Of a stretch of 64,000 bases of DNA, positions 22,752 to 34,859 are shown one piece after another. Made by a program: the position numbers and the translations under genes. The stretch covers positions 27,190,470 to 27,254,469 of the forward strand of contig NC_071394.1 in the NCBI RefSeq assembly GCF_022682495.2, given 5' to 3'. Below the pieces are notes generated by a model. It ran no database searches. It was given only the letters and a program-made list of their open reading frames with translations, and was not told where the DNA came from. Numbering within the stretch: the first letter of the stretch is position 1; each line of letters begins with the position of its first letter. The DNA is from Desmodus rotundus. Lineage: Eukaryota; Chordata; Mammalia; Chiroptera; Phyllostomidae.

Positions 22752-23164
22752 GCCTTGACCCTGGCCAGGTAGCTCGGTCGATTAGAGCATTGTCCTGATG
22801 CACCAAGGTTGCGGGTTCTATCCCTGGTTAGGGCATGTACAAGAATCAACCAAAAGCACTGCTCAGTGTGGCTCAGTTGGTTGGGCATCCTGCTGCAAAA
22901 CGAACGGTCACTGGTTCGATTCCTGGTCAGGGCACACGTCTGGGTTGCAGGTTTGGTCCTGGTTCCCAGTCAGGGCACATACCAGGAGCAACTGATTGAT
23001 AGTTCTCTCTCACGTAGATGCTTCTCTCCCCCTCTTTCTCCTTTCTATCCCCTCTCTTTAAAAATAAATAAATAAAATCTTTAAAAAAAAGAATCAACCG
23101 TGCATACTTAAATAAGTGGAACAACAAATTGATGTTTCTCTCTAATATGAATTTAAAAATTTTT
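22752..23164 (+). mobile_element. Ves-type SINE (outer) interrupted by a second SINE
   Basis: Head CCCTGGCCAGGTAGCTCGGT and tail AATAAGTGGAACAACAAATT belong to one SINE subfamily. They are separated by the insert at 22852-23088. The outer copy is flanked by AAAAATGATA at 22742-22751 and 23165-23174. Confidence 0.9.
22852..23088 (+). mobile_element. Ves-type SINE (inner, younger) inserted in another SINE
   Basis: Has GTGTGGCTCAGTTGGTTGGG, GGTTCGATTCCTGGTCAGGG (B box), a pyrimidine-rich region and an AAATAAATAAAATCTTTAAA tail. Exact duplication AAGAATCAACC at 22841-22851 and 23089-23099 lies within the outer SINE body. The two SINEs are different subfamilies. Confidence 0.93.
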
Positions 23165-23449
23165 AAAAATGATACTTCTATACCTGTGACATAAAACTGA
23201 GTCTTTTTAATGTACCATCACTATTTTTAAGTTCTTTAGCAATAAAGAGGGTAATATAATAGGTTAATTGAAAAACCACAGAGGCGTACTGACGCACCAG
23301 TCACCACCAGCACGTAGCTATGTAGCTCACCCTTCTGGCCCTGAGTCCCCTTGGTGTAGAAGCAGTTCTGGTTGAGAAGCTTTCGCAGTCACCTGTAAGT
23401 TGAGTCAGGTGCCTGTTCTCAGTACTCTCCTGGAATGCTGTGTGTGCCT

Positions 23450-23605
23450 TTATCATAGCACTCACTCACTATCTCAAATTGTAGTAACATATGTTCATGC
23501 TTCTCCTCTAGTAGACATTGAGCCTTTTCATGGACAGGAACTATGTCTTAGAGCTCAACTCGTGTCTGGCATATAGCAGGCACTCAATATAAATTGAGTA
23601 AATTA
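23450..23605 (+). repeat. L2 LINE 3' end
   Basis: Contains CATGGACAGGAACTATGTCT, GTCTGGCATATAGCAGGCAC and TCAATATAAATTGAG, the terminal order of L2. Confidence 0.7.
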
Positions 23606-23880
23606 GTCAAAGTAGACACTAGATCTCTTCCTTTGCGTAGGAGAAGTGATCAGGATAAAATGAAACTTGTATTTATGTCAGGCACATTCACTAAAGACTT
23701 AGGTTCCTCAAACCCCAGAGAAATAAAAGGCATGCTTTTTAAGGATGGCCTTGGTATGTCCCAGTGCCCTCTTGCCTAAAGTTACAATGTATATATTAGC
23801 TGAAAGACACATTGGCACCATTCTGTAAAGCGCTCTCATAGTATATTAACTATATTGTTCTACCTTTTCTCTTCGCCCAG

Positions 23881-24060
23881 GACTTGTGCCACTCTCACTG
23901 TGAAGAGTCCATCATCCACAAGAAGATCATGACTATTATCAACTGCTTCATTAATTCCAGCATTCCCCCAGCTTTACAGATTGACATTCCATTGGAGCAA
24001 GCCCAGAAGATTATTGAACACAGGAAGGAGTTAGGACCATATGTATTTAGAGAGGCACAG
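23881..24060 (+). CDS. RGS22: RGS22 exon h: middle of the third RGS domain
   Basis: 180 nt, 60 codons, phase 0/0. Acceptor TTCTCTTCGCCCAG, donor GCACAG|GTAAGA. It encodes DLCHSHCEESIIHKKIM, then INCFINSSIPPALQIDIP and an I-I-E-H-R-K-E-L-G-P helix ending FREAQ. The S-x-I-P-P-x-L-Q-I-D-I turn matches the 'Y-x-x-x-x-A-P-x-E-I-N-I-D' region of RGS boxes. The exon reads straight on from the one at 17791. Confidence 0.94.
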
Positions 24061-25479
24061 GTAAGAGGTCACGGCGCGTGGCTCGGCATGTCTTAAACTA
24101 GACTGACAATCTAGATACTCTTTTAAAGCTTCTTCATTATTAGTATTTGGCAAGACTCCGATCCTCCTCATACTGGGATTTATCCTATTTAATTAAAAAA
24201 ATCTTTGCCTAAGCAACAGAACGTAAGAAACTAGTAATTGACTCTTCTGTTGTTGATAACATACAACAAACACAATTATTAAATACTACACTGTGGCTTT
24301 ACATGTTATCCTTTCTTGTTTCTAATGCATAACACAAGCGAATTTCTCCTTTCTTTCCCACCATTCATTTTTCCTTTTAAAATATCTGCTACCACAAAAA
24401 TGTGTGGAATATATGTGCCCCAAGATTTGTGTATTTTTAAAGATTGGAGTATTCACATAGCTCATAAAATAAGTGAGAGGAGATTTAAGTACCCGACCAA
24501 CATAAAGCACACAAGCTCATGAAGGGAAAATCATGCCTGTTAACCTGCTCACGTTACCTCTTTTTAAGATAAATAATAGAAAACAGCGATTTGGTGAACA
24601 TAATTTATTTGCATCTTGAAAAGCCTTTTACTGATGTTGTTCCTGAAAAATGATTAAGAAAAATAAATTATAATAGCGGGACGAGGGAAGGCCGAGTCAG
24701 GACGCCAGTGATGGGAAACAGAGATTTAGGGCGTGATTGCCCTTGAGCGTGGAAAAAGGCCGTTACTCCTAACGTTCATTTGTGAGCCAGCTGCGTTCTA
24801 AGTCCTCTGAGGAACGGGAAGTGGACTCACAATCCAAGTCGCGCATTAAAACAGGGGAAAATATAGAGCGATGATTGAGGATGTGCTAGAGAGAAATAGA
24901 GAAAACACGGTGCCAGAACCGTAGCATCTGTTAACGAAAAGATCTGAGAGCTCGCCTAGCCTCGTCTGCTGGGCCTGCTGATCCCCAGGCCCGTGCCTTG
25001 CCCACTGGACCAAAGACCCTGCGTCCCACGGTGACTGTCTGGAGCTGCTTCCACTGGTTGGGTCGCCACACTGTCAGGGATGGCGGCCGTGAACTTTATG
25101 GGAGTCCTCTAGTTTCTGCCTTCTACCTGAGTTCCTAAAATGGAGGCCCAGGCCCATATCTAAAATACGGACTTTGGAGCATCAGAAAATAAAGGAATAT
25201 TTATTTAGAGGCCTTACCCCACCAGATCTGTTATTCCTCCTGCGTTTCCTAAGGAAGCTCAGGGAAAGGCAGCACCCCCACAAGCCAGAGGTCCGCTTGC
25301 CATGTTCAGGTCTTCCCTCTCCTTCATCCTCTTACCCTAAGATTTCTCCCTTGAATCCTTGGTGTCTGTCATTCTGTCCGCTTTTCTCCGCTTCACGCCG
25401 CTGCCTCAGTCCTCGCATCTGCAGTCTCACATCGATCACAAAAGTCCCCCGCCTGTGGGCTCTCAAAGCCCATTTAGCT

Positions 25480-26080
25480 CGCTTTCCATTTCAGTGACTC
25501 CCCACTGTCCTCAGAACGGAGACCGTACTCCTTCCCACAAGTCGCGGACACATCTCTTACCGTTTTTCTCCCAGTCCTACTGAAACACTACGGTCCCTTC
25601 AAGTGGCCTTACCCTCTTCCCGGCTGCACTTCCTGCAATGTCTTCTTCTCTTCCCTGTGCTTCTAGGACATCCTGTCTTTGTCCCGGTCAGAACACTTAT
25701 AGCACAAAATTGGAAATGACTATTCTCATGCTGGACTTCCCCATTAGATGGTAAGGTCTTTGAAGGCAGGGCCTGTCTCACATTTTCCTTTGCACCTTGA
25801 ATGCCTGGTGCAGAAGAGACACTCAATAACATATTTTTAAATCCTTACCCAAGGACAAGCTATAGAGAGGGGAAGGGAGAGAGGGAGAAAAACACTGATG
25901 TGCCAGAGAAACATAAATCAGTTGCCTCTCACATGCACCCCGGACCAGGGACCTAACCTGCAACCCAGGTGTGCGCCCTGACCAGGAATCGAACTTGCAT
26001 CCTTTCAGTTTACAGGACAGTGCTCCAACCAGCTGAGCTGCACTGGCCAGGGCGTCAATAACATTTTTGAACACGTGAAT
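25480..26080 (+). repeat. L2 LINE fragment split by a SINE
   Basis: Phrases such as GTAAGGTCTTTGAAGGCAGG and ATGCCTGGTGCAGAAGAGAC then CACTCAATAACAT match the L2 3' end. The last part is cut by the SINE at 25833-26054. Confidence 0.65.
25833..26054 (-). mobile_element. Ves-type SINE, antisense
   Basis: Contains GAGAGAGGGAGAAAAACACTG, GGAATCGAACTTGCATCC and CTGCACTGGCCAGGG. Flanked by TCAATAACAT at 25823-25832 and 26055-26064 inside an L2 3' end. Confidence 0.92.
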
Positions 26081-26099
26081 GAATGATGTGAGAAGAGAT

Positions 26100-27740
26100 C
26101 TATCACAACAGAAAGCAGTAAGATCAAATTGGAAATGAGAGCAAAGCTGAGTGCAAGGGCTTAATAGTGAATTAAAAACTGTTGCCTGTTTTGGTATTGT
26201 TATCAGCGTAGCCTCTGCCTGTCCCCGCCTGCATCCCTCACCACTCAGTCGAAGTTCTCATCATGGGACCTTTCCACCATTGTCCACCTGCCGGCCGTCA
26301 GCAAAGTAGCTCTGTGCTTATTAGAACATTTCCTTACCAACAATTTGGCTATCTTTTTAAGGTTCTGGAGGTACCGGGTAATGTTGATAAATAACCCATA
26401 AGTTATTAACTGAAAATCTTAACTGCAACTCTTAGAAATAGAGCAATTTTATGCCTGCCTTTGAAAAATTCTGTTAATTAGGTGACTTTTACTGGAAGGT
26501 CTTCTGGATGGAAATAAATATATTTGAGAGTGGGAATGACTCACATTGTGAAGCGATAAATGAAAATTTGTCGATAGTTGATGAATAGAGAAAGAGGGAT
26601 ATTTAAGTTTAAGTAGTTCCTATGAAAATTATCATGATCCCTGAACATTGGAGCAAGGGAATTAAATGCATGGCAGGTAAACGAGACAGATTTAAAGGCC
26701 TGCATTTTATCAAATAAAGTAGCTCTGGCTTTTGTGTTCACAATCCCAAGAGGCTACAGAGTTCAGTGACAAAGTTGTATTTTAAAAGGAGTCGATAATT
26801 TGAGAATTACTAATAACACCCATGTACAGAACAGAGGAGTAATGAAACAGACTAATTCAGGACCCTGCAGATCACCGCGGCATGCACTTTTTAAGAACTT
26901 TTCTTTTCCTCTGAAGAGCTGGCTTGGAGCCTAATGGGATGGTTCATTTTTCTCCAGGGCATTAGGGAAAGGCCATTCCTAGCAACAAAACGTTGGGCTT
27001 GATCTGATGTGGCAAGTCCTACCTTCTTGGAAGCAATGTTTGCCTCTGGAACTAATGGAAAAACTTGGCACGGGAAATCGAGCAACAATTCTTATCTCTA
27101 CAAATATCACAATTAATCACTTACTGTAGAGTGTCCTCATAGAAAGCATTTGTCCAGGATACCACTCTGCTTTTTAAATGTTACTTTTCTTGCTCTCACA
27201 TAAAAGAGAGATTGTATCATTTCAAAGTTACTCAAGATTTATTCTTAGATCTTAAGCTTTGTTTAAGAGCTTTTCCAGAGGTAAATGGTATTTCCTTTCT
27301 CTAAAAGAAAGAAAAGGGGAAGGGGGAGAGGAGCTCCCCTTGATGGACTGAATATTTGGAATACTTGCATAAAACAGCAGTGTGTGGCAGATCAACTAGT
27401 ATATGTTTTGAAAGAAAACATAAATTTCTTATTTAAAAAGACCTAATGGATTCTTTATTAATACAATCAATTGGTTAGGGAAACATAAAGAATAAAGTGA
27501 CTTTTAAGTGTATTTAAGAATTTTTTTTTTTAAAGAAAGACTTCTCATTGGCAGTAAAAACCATTGATGATAAGCTTGTGCTGAGCTAAACTGTACCAAG
27601 ATGTCTGGAGACAGTAACTTGGAGGAAACACGCTGTATATTAAAGATAGAATAGTTAATCCATTATTATGGTGAATTAGAGTTTAAAGTGGTGCATTTGT
27701 ATAAAATTGTAATCGGAGACATACTTTGTTTTTTATACAG
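26100..27740. other. RGS22 intron segment without recognised elements
   Basis: Mostly unique, A/T-rich intron. I see no young repeat and no exon-like segment apart from the acceptor tract that leads into the exon at 27741. Confidence 0.5.
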
Positions 27741-27893
27741 ATGACAATTTTTGGGGTTCTGTTTAAATTTTGGCCTCAGTTTTGTGAGTTTAGGAAGAAC
27801 TTAACTGATGAAAAAATTATGAGTGTTTTAGAGAGAAGAAAAGAATATAAGAAAAAGAAATTGGCAGCCACAGAAGATGAAAAATTTGCAAAG
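27741..27893 (+). CDS. RGS22: RGS22 exon i: last helix of the third RGS domain and a basic coil
   Basis: 153 nt, 51 codons, phase 0/0. Acceptor GTTTTTTATACAG, donor GCAAAG|GTGAGA. It encodes MTIFGVLFKFWPQFCEFRKN, which is the closing helix of the RGS box (the F-x-x-L-x-x-x-W-P-x-F pattern), then a lysine/glutamate-rich segment KEYKKKKLAATEDEKFAK that is probably coiled or disordered. The first codon is ATG by coincidence; it is internal. Confidence 0.93.
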
Positions 27894-28049
27894 GTGAGAC
27901 AAGACTCATTTTGGGTTTAATCAGACTTTTAAAAAGTACGTGGTATGTGTAAATTTATAGAGGAATTTGCGCCAGAGAAAAATACAAAAATGTCACAGAA
28001 TACAAACTTTAGTGGCTTTTAAGGGTTCAGTTGCAGGTTTCAGACTTTG

Positions 28050-28345
28050 TTTTGAATTCCTTAAAATTCATCTCAAACATCACCTTTTCTCTTTGAAGGC
28101 TTCCTTGACAGTCCCCTAGGCAACTTAAGGAACTCACAGCCACTGTGGTCACATGTTGGAACCTCTCCTGGAGAACACTTCCTATTGTCTCATGAATACG
28201 TTTTTGAGTTTTTGTCCTCACTGGACCGAGACCCTGGAGGATCGTAGCTGGCTTATCCTCCTGTGTTTTATGGGCACTTACACTGGTGTCCAGCGCATGC
28301 TCAATTATTCGTAATTGTTCACTGAGTGAATGAGGACAGCACTCT
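28050..28345 (+). repeat. L2 LINE fragment
   Basis: Phrases such as 'catcaccttttctctttgaaggcttccttgac' and the terminal 'cagcgcatgctcaattattcgtaattgttcactgagtgaatg' (read in short pieces) follow L2 near its 3' end. Confidence 0.6.
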
Positions 28346-29392
28346 CAGTATCGCAATTATAGACGGACACACTGGCTGTGAAATTTACAAATATGGGTCA
28401 TAAATTGCTCAGCCCGCCTACTTGTCTGCTAGTCTATCCGCTCATTCATCCATCCATCTACCCATCTTTCGGTATACTCTCTAATTTATTCGAATTGAGG
28501 AGGGGTAACTGCTCCCAAATAATGTATTTTATCTCATTTATAAGTTTATGCCTATCCTATTTTTAAAAATAAATTTAAAACATGTTGACATAAGAGCATC
28601 CAAACCTGTACAAAATTTTTATAAGAGCTTATTAGAGTTGATTTGAGCCAAATTAAGATATTCCTAGAAGCAAGATCTCAACAGACAGAAAAGTGCTTCA
28701 GAGTATGAGAGTTTGCAAGTTTTTAAAAATGTATTTGGAATTAGAGTGGAATGTAAGGAAGCAAGGACGATTACAGGAAAGAGGGATAAAGCACGGCAGA
28801 GATTGGAGGACAGGGTAGTTAAGATTATTTGCTCTTTTGAGGGTGATTACCCTTCCAAAGAGTCTGAAAAGAGGCATTTCAAAGGTGTGTTAGCCTCGAT
28901 GCACAAGAACAATAGACAGGGCTTGTTTAAGGTAAAGATACACCTTTTACCACAGAAGTTATAGGGCTGGGCCGGGACCACTTACCAGACCTGCCCAGTT
29001 AGGAATTTTCGGTCAGATCACCCTGTGAGGTTACTTTCAAGTTAAATTTATTACAGTGCCCATTTTTCCTCCACAAAGAATATTGAAAAGATATAAAAGT
29101 AACATATTGAACACTTATATCTGTACAGGTCAAAAGAAACACTGTTAGCATTCTGCCTCATTTGCTTTTTTTCCCTTAAGAAATAACATATTGCCAAAAG
29201 GGTAAACTCCGTTTATCGCTGCCCTGAGCTCTGTTAGCCTCCCCATCCCCGGGAGCAACCATTAAGTTTGGGATATATTCTTCCATCTCCTTTTAAAGGT
29301 AGTGTTTCACACATGTATATGAAATCATAAACAACGCAGAGGACTGTTTTGTACGTATTTTAACTTACATAAACGGTACCATATTGTGTTAG

Positions 29393-29830
29393 TCTGCTAG
29401 GGCTACCATAAGAAAATTCCGTACACTGCGTGGCTTCAACATCAGAAATTCACTCTCTCCCAGTTTTGGATGCTAAAAGTCCCCCATCAAGATGCCAGCT
29501 GATTCAATTTTTGATGAGAGCTGTCTCCCTACTTTATACATGGCCACCTTTTTCCTGTGTCCTCAAAAAGTGGGGAGAGAAAGTGGTCTCTCTCTCTCTC
29601 TTGTTCTCGCTCTTGCTCTCACTCTCTCTCTCTACCTCCCTCCTTCCCTCTGTCCTTCCCTCTTCTTATAAAGCCACAATCCCTCTGTATTAGGACTCCA
29701 CCTTTATGACTATACTTTAGTGACTTCTTACAGACGCTATCTCCAGGTAGTCACGCTGGAAGTTAGGGCTTCAATATATGAATTTGGGGGACACGGTTCG
29801 TCCAGAGCAGGTGTTGTGCAGCATGTGTTT
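29393..29830 (-). mobile_element. MaLR-type solo LTR (MLT1/MST-like), antisense
   Basis: On this strand it starts GTGTTAGTCTGCTAGGGCTACC and includes ATAAGAAAATTCCGTACACTG, a (TC)n-rich middle, CTTCTTATAAAGCCACAATC and GGCTTCAATATATGAATTTG. This is the reverse of a MaLR LTR. It is an ancient non-coding retroviral-type LTR; no internal gene is present. It interrupts the antisense L1. Confidence 0.75.
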
Positions 29831-30545
29831 CTCCAGCTTGCCTTTTAAACTCAGTTGTGTCTGTTAAGTCTGCGCATACAGCTATACGTGGGTCTAGTTT
29901 ATTCAGTTTAATTGTTACATACTCTTCCATTATGTGAATTTGTATACTATGTTCATGTAATTATTTCTCTATTGTTGGACATGTGTTTCCAGTTTTCACC
30001 TTTACAAATAGCCCTTCAGACAACATTCTTGTAAATGTTTCCATTGTCATGTGTATAATTTTGGGGGGATTGCTGAGTAGTGGAGTGTGGGTGTTTTTAG
30101 CAGAGTAGGCGCTGCCATTTCGCTTTCCTTGTGAATGTGTCAGTGTCTATTCCCACTGGCAGCCGATGCGAGTACGCACGGCCTTTCCCGATTCGGTCGT
30201 CCTCATTTAGCATTCGGACTTTAAAATGTTTGCTCATCTGGTGAAAAAAATAGTATTCATTATTGAGAATGCATTTATTTATATTTTCCTACTTATCAGT
30301 AAGGTGGGGCAACTTTTCACATGTTACCTGACTATTCAGATATTTTGATCAGTTATTGTAATGAACCTATGGATCACTTCGGGGATAATTGATATCGTAA
30401 CAGTAGTGTGTCTTACATTCCATGAACACAGTATGTCTCTACTTCGGTCTTTGACTTCACTCAGCAATGATTTATAGTTTTCATTGACAGGTCTTGAATG
30501 TATTTTGTAAAATTTATTTCAAAATCTTTCATATTTAAAATAATG

Positions 30546-31018
30546 GGGTTGCTGGATAGATCTGGAGAGCATTATGTTAAGTGAAATAAACCAGTCCGAG
30601 AAAGACAAGTACCATATAGTTCACTCATTTGTGGAATCTAATGAACAAAATAAACTAACAAACAAAATAGACCAACAACATAGAGACAGACTCATGGACA
30701 CAGAGAACAGATTGACAGCTGTCAGTGGGGATGCTGAGGGGTGAGTGGAAAAGGTGAAGGGATTAAGCAAACAAACAAACAAACAAACAAAAAACCCCTC
30801 ACGGCCACAGCAAAGAACAGTATGGTGACTACCAGAGGGAAAGAAAGTTGGGGGGAGGTAGCAGAGGGTACTTGGAGGATAAATACTGATAGAAGGAGAC
30901 TGGACTTGGGATGGTGAACATACAGTACAATCCACAGATGATGTATTGTACCCCAGAGACCTATATAATTTAAGTAACCAATGTTGCCCCAATAAATTCA
31001 ATTTAAAAAGAAAATAAA
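30546..31018 (+). mobile_element. 5'-truncated L1 3' end, sense
   Basis: Contains GAGCATTATGTTAAGTGAAA, CATAGAGACAGACTCATGG, an (AAAC)n run at about 30765-30790 and an A-rich tail with CAATAAATTCAATTT. Perfect duplication TAAAATAATG at 30536-30545 and 31019-31028. It splits an older antisense L1. Confidence 0.88.
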
Positions 31019-33074
31019 TAAAATAATGCTATTGCTATAACATTTTTAATTTCAAATTCCAAATGATTTCTTAGAAAAAATTAATGTGAAATAATTAATA
31101 TCACAGTAAGTTAGTTGCAAAGATAGTAGACAAGTCCCACGTACCCTTCACCCAGTTGCCACTTACGGCTGTGTCTTACTAGAGTAAAACCAGGAAGCCG
31201 ACCCTGGTGAAAGACGTTTGTGTAGTTCTGTGCCATTTCGTCACACGCGTAGATTCAAGTAACTGGCGCTGCATTCAGGATCCACTGCAAAGATCTCCCT
31301 TGTGACCCTAAGTCATAGCCACTCAAGTTTCCCTAATATCTGGCAGCTACAAATCTGTTCCCTACTTCTATAATTTTGTCATTTTGAGAATGTTGTATAA
31401 ATGGAACCATACAGGATGTGATGTGGAGACTGGCTTTTTTTCACTTGACATAAATGCACCCAAGTTGTCGGGTGCGCCCATAGCTCATCCTCTTTGCTGC
31501 TGAGTAGTGTTCCATGGTGCATCTGTACCACAGTTTAAAATATTAATACAATGACTTCTTCTTTCTTCTTTGTTTTGTTTGTGTACTTTTATTTAGTGAT
31601 AGCTTTATTGAAATTTAGTTTATGTAACATAAAATTCACACCTTTAAAATGTACCATTCTGTGGTTTTCATAGATTCACAGAGTTGTGCAGCCATCCCCC
31701 CTACTACAATTTAGGATATTTTCATCACCCCCAAAATAACTCTATACATGTCAGCAGTCACTCCCCATTCCTCCCTCCCTCCGTCCCCTGGAAGCCACTG
31801 ATCTACTTTCTCTATCCGGCTATTTCACATAAATGAAGTCATACAATAGGTGGCCTTTGTGACCGACTCCTTTCACTGAGCATATTGTCAATGTCCGTCA
31901 GTATTGGAGCGTGTATCAGTACTTCATTCTTTTCACGGCCAAGTAATATTCCAGTGTACGGCTGTGCTACATCGTGTTTATTCATTTACCAGTTGATGCA
32001 CATGTGGGTTGTTTTCTCCTTTTCGTTACCATAGATAATGCTGCTGTGCACGTTCTTGTACAGTTTTGTGTTTGGACATATGTTTTCATTTTTCTTGGGA
32101 CATACAAGTTGAATTGTTGGCTCATATGGTAACTATATGTTAAACCTTTTGAGGAAGTGCCAAACTTCTCCAAAGCTGCGGAGCCAGCCCGCTCTCCTCT
32201 GATGTTTGCCTGACATCTTCTTTCCTTCCTTTACCACCTATGTCATTGTTCTTGAATTAAGTTTCCACTAAGCAGCGCACAGTTGGGTCATTTTCTTTTC
32301 GAATCTACTCTGCAGATTCTCTGTCTTTTAATTGCTATATTTAGTCTATTTATCTTTAATATAATTAGTGATAGGATAGTTCTGAAGTCTGCTGTTATAT
32401 TCTTTGTTTCTTTTGTTTTTCATTTTTTCCTGTTTCCTTTGTCTTGCATTCCTGTGGATTACTTGCCCATTTCTTAGAATTTCATTTTGGTTTATATTTA
32501 TTTATATATTTTAGAGGTTACTTTACATATTGTCTTATACATACATAACATTACAGTCAATTAGTGTTGATATTTTACCAGTTCAAGTAGAGTCTAGAAA
32601 CTACCTCCCTTTAAGTCCCTTTCCCCACACCTGTTTATAATTATCTTAAATAATTCCTCAAAATATATTGAGAACCACATCAGAAAATTTAACAATTTTT
32701 GCTTCAACCATCAAATATAAATTAGTAAACTCAAGGGTGGGGGAAGAAAAGTATATTCTACTTACCCATACTTTGTTCTTTTCATTTTTTTTCATGATAT
32801 TCCAGGATTTTTATGTAGGTAAGGTATTATTCCTCACTGCTTTCAAGGTTTTTTTCTTTGTCTTTAGTTTTCAGCATTTTGAGTATGATGTGTCTTGTGT
32901 AGATTTCTTTGGGTTTATTTTATTTAAGGATTGGTCAGGTTCTTGAGCTTATGGGTTTATGTCTTTTGCCAACCTTAGGAGTGGATTTATATACATATTA
33001 TATATGTATTATCCACTTTCTTTCTGATCCATATATGTGATTTATATACATATTATACATTATTATATATACAT

Positions 33075-33280
33075 ATGGCTCAGAAAGAAAGTATATATAT
33101 TATATTTTTGCTGCTCTGACCAAAAGTAAGTATAACTTTGATTCATTCACACCAGATGGCTATTGTTACACTGGCTGTTGTCATTTTTTTTATCTGACAA
33201 TCTAAGGGAAAAGAGTGCCCTGACTAAAAGGTTTTAAAAATTCTTGTGGCACACTGGTTGAAAGTCACTGATTTAAGGGA
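33075..33280 (-). mobile_element. Truncated non-autonomous hAT-like element (second copy)
   Basis: Shares with the element at 5725-6410 the phrases 'tataactttgattcattcac', 'ggctgttgtcat' and 'aaaaattcttgtggcacac'. One end reads GGTTGAAAGTCACTG; the other end is missing or fused to an A/T-rich repeat. Confidence 0.55.
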
Positions 33281-34139
33281 AGGAAAAGGAATGTGTCTAA
33301 CGTATGTACGCTAGGAGTTCTTTTCTGAATCCACCCAGGGCACGCGGGTAACTTCACCAATCCAGTGTCTACGTGAGCCTGCTGCATTTTCTATTAACAT
33401 GACCTAAACTGTCTCTCAACAGAGCTTTCACCCTAATCCTTTTCTTTAGACTTTTATTGATCATTTACTACATAGAGTTTTGTTAACTGTCCACTACATA
33501 TTGATCCCTCCTGCATATGCTTAGGATATGGATGTAACTTAAATATAGGGTAAGGGTGGGTAGACACACATACACACACATAATTGCAAATGATAGAAAC
33601 AACAAAAAAGAAACCCTGAGATTACAGAAAATGAGCAATTATTTTTAGATGGGAAGGGAAAGAGGAACAACCTCTAATAAAAAGCAAATGAATCTTTAAA
33701 AGCATGACTTAATCAAATGGTTCTAAACATGTATTTATTAAATAAGTGAATATAGTAGTGAGGGGATATAAAGAGCGTCTCTTACTGTACCCCCAGCTCT
33801 AGGGAAGAACTTCACAGCTACGTGTATTCCCAGGTACTTTCAGTTTGCTTAGATATATGGTAAATATTTGGCCTGAAACAAAAGTTGGAACAGAGGATGT
33901 GATGAAAGTAGAGAAAATCTTAAATTACTACTTCTCCAGGAAATCTAGGATGTATATTTATATCATCCTTATCATACTTTGTTTATGGAAATGCCAAGTG
34001 ATCTTCTTATCTCTCCATATCTGTCAGTGGTTAACCGCTAACTGGGTAAGGTACAAATATTGACAGTGTAAAAGTAGCCTTTTTGTAGGGTGAATAACCC
34101 TAAAGAAAACAAAAGAATTCTACTTTTTAATGTTCTTAT

Positions 34140-34253
34140 TCCCAGCTGGGGAACCTGGCCCTCAACCTAGGCATATGCGATGACTAGGAATCGAACCAAT
34201 GACCTTTCAGTTTGCAGGCTGACACTCAACCCACTGAGCCACATCAGCCACGG
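34140..34253 (-). mobile_element. Ves-type SINE fragment, antisense
   Basis: Contains GGAATCGAACCAATGACC, CCCACTGAGCCACATCAGCC and no A-rich 3' part, so only the tRNA-like head remains. Confidence 0.75.
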
Positions 34254-34629
34254 CTGCCATGTATTTATTTATAAGGCAAGGAAGACCAATAGAGCAGAAA
34301 ATGTCTATTCTGGTGTTTTTATTTTATTGAAGACATGAGCAAATGTTGGAAAAAATAAATATAAGAAATCCGTGATTCTTCTATAACATAAATTGTATAC
34401 TCTGAAAAAACTCAGTTACTGTAAAAAGCATTGGATTTCCCTCATTAACCTTGGGCATGACTTTAACTCTCTTAACCCAAATTTCATCTCTTGACTAGTG
34501 GTAATAATATTAACCTCACATGATTTGGAGAGGCTGATTGAAACATGTGTGGAAGGCCGTGCAAACTATTCCACTGTGCGGTTGCAGGGGGTTGTTTGAT
34601 GGGCAGCCTCCGAGCACAGGGAGCAGGGC

Positions 34630-34850
34630 GCAGTCTCTGGGTTACACGGCCTGGTTTTGAATCCTGACCTCACCGTCAGTCTCTTCCAGTGTCTTAGTCA
34701 AACTACTTCCCTTCCTAAAACTTCATTTTATTCTTCCGTAAAATGGAGAGAGTAACAGAATTTACATCACAGTGTTGTATTAAGTAATATATGTGAAGCA
34801 CAATGCATGTCATAAAGTAATATTGTAGCAGTAATTGTCCTTTAGAACAA
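34630..34850 (+). repeat. MIR SINE
   Basis: Contains GGTTTTGAATCCTGACCTCA, TAGTCAAACTACTTCCCTTCC, GTAAAATGGAGAGAGTAACA and AAGTAATATATGTGAAGCAC in MIR order. Confidence 0.8.
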
Positions 34851-34859
34851 AAGTAGTAA

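Larger units (their letters stand above)
29060..33000 (-). mobile_element. Old antisense L1 mosaic
   Basis: Several stretches read as reverse L1 3' UTR or ORF2: 'ttgctgagtagtggagtg', 'tccatggtgcatctgtaccaca' and 'cagtgtacggctgtgctaca' match L1 antisense wording such as GCTGAGTAGTATTCCATTG. The block is cut by a MaLR LTR (29393-29830) and by a sense L1 tail (30546-31018). More than one L1 insertion is probably present; boundaries are approximate. Confidence 0.7.

Noticed and set aside
22852..23088. Functional tRNA genes from the A/B-box-like sequences in SINEs
   Set aside because: The tRNA-like heads are followed by SINE bodies and A-rich tails with target duplications; they are retroposons, not tRNA genes.
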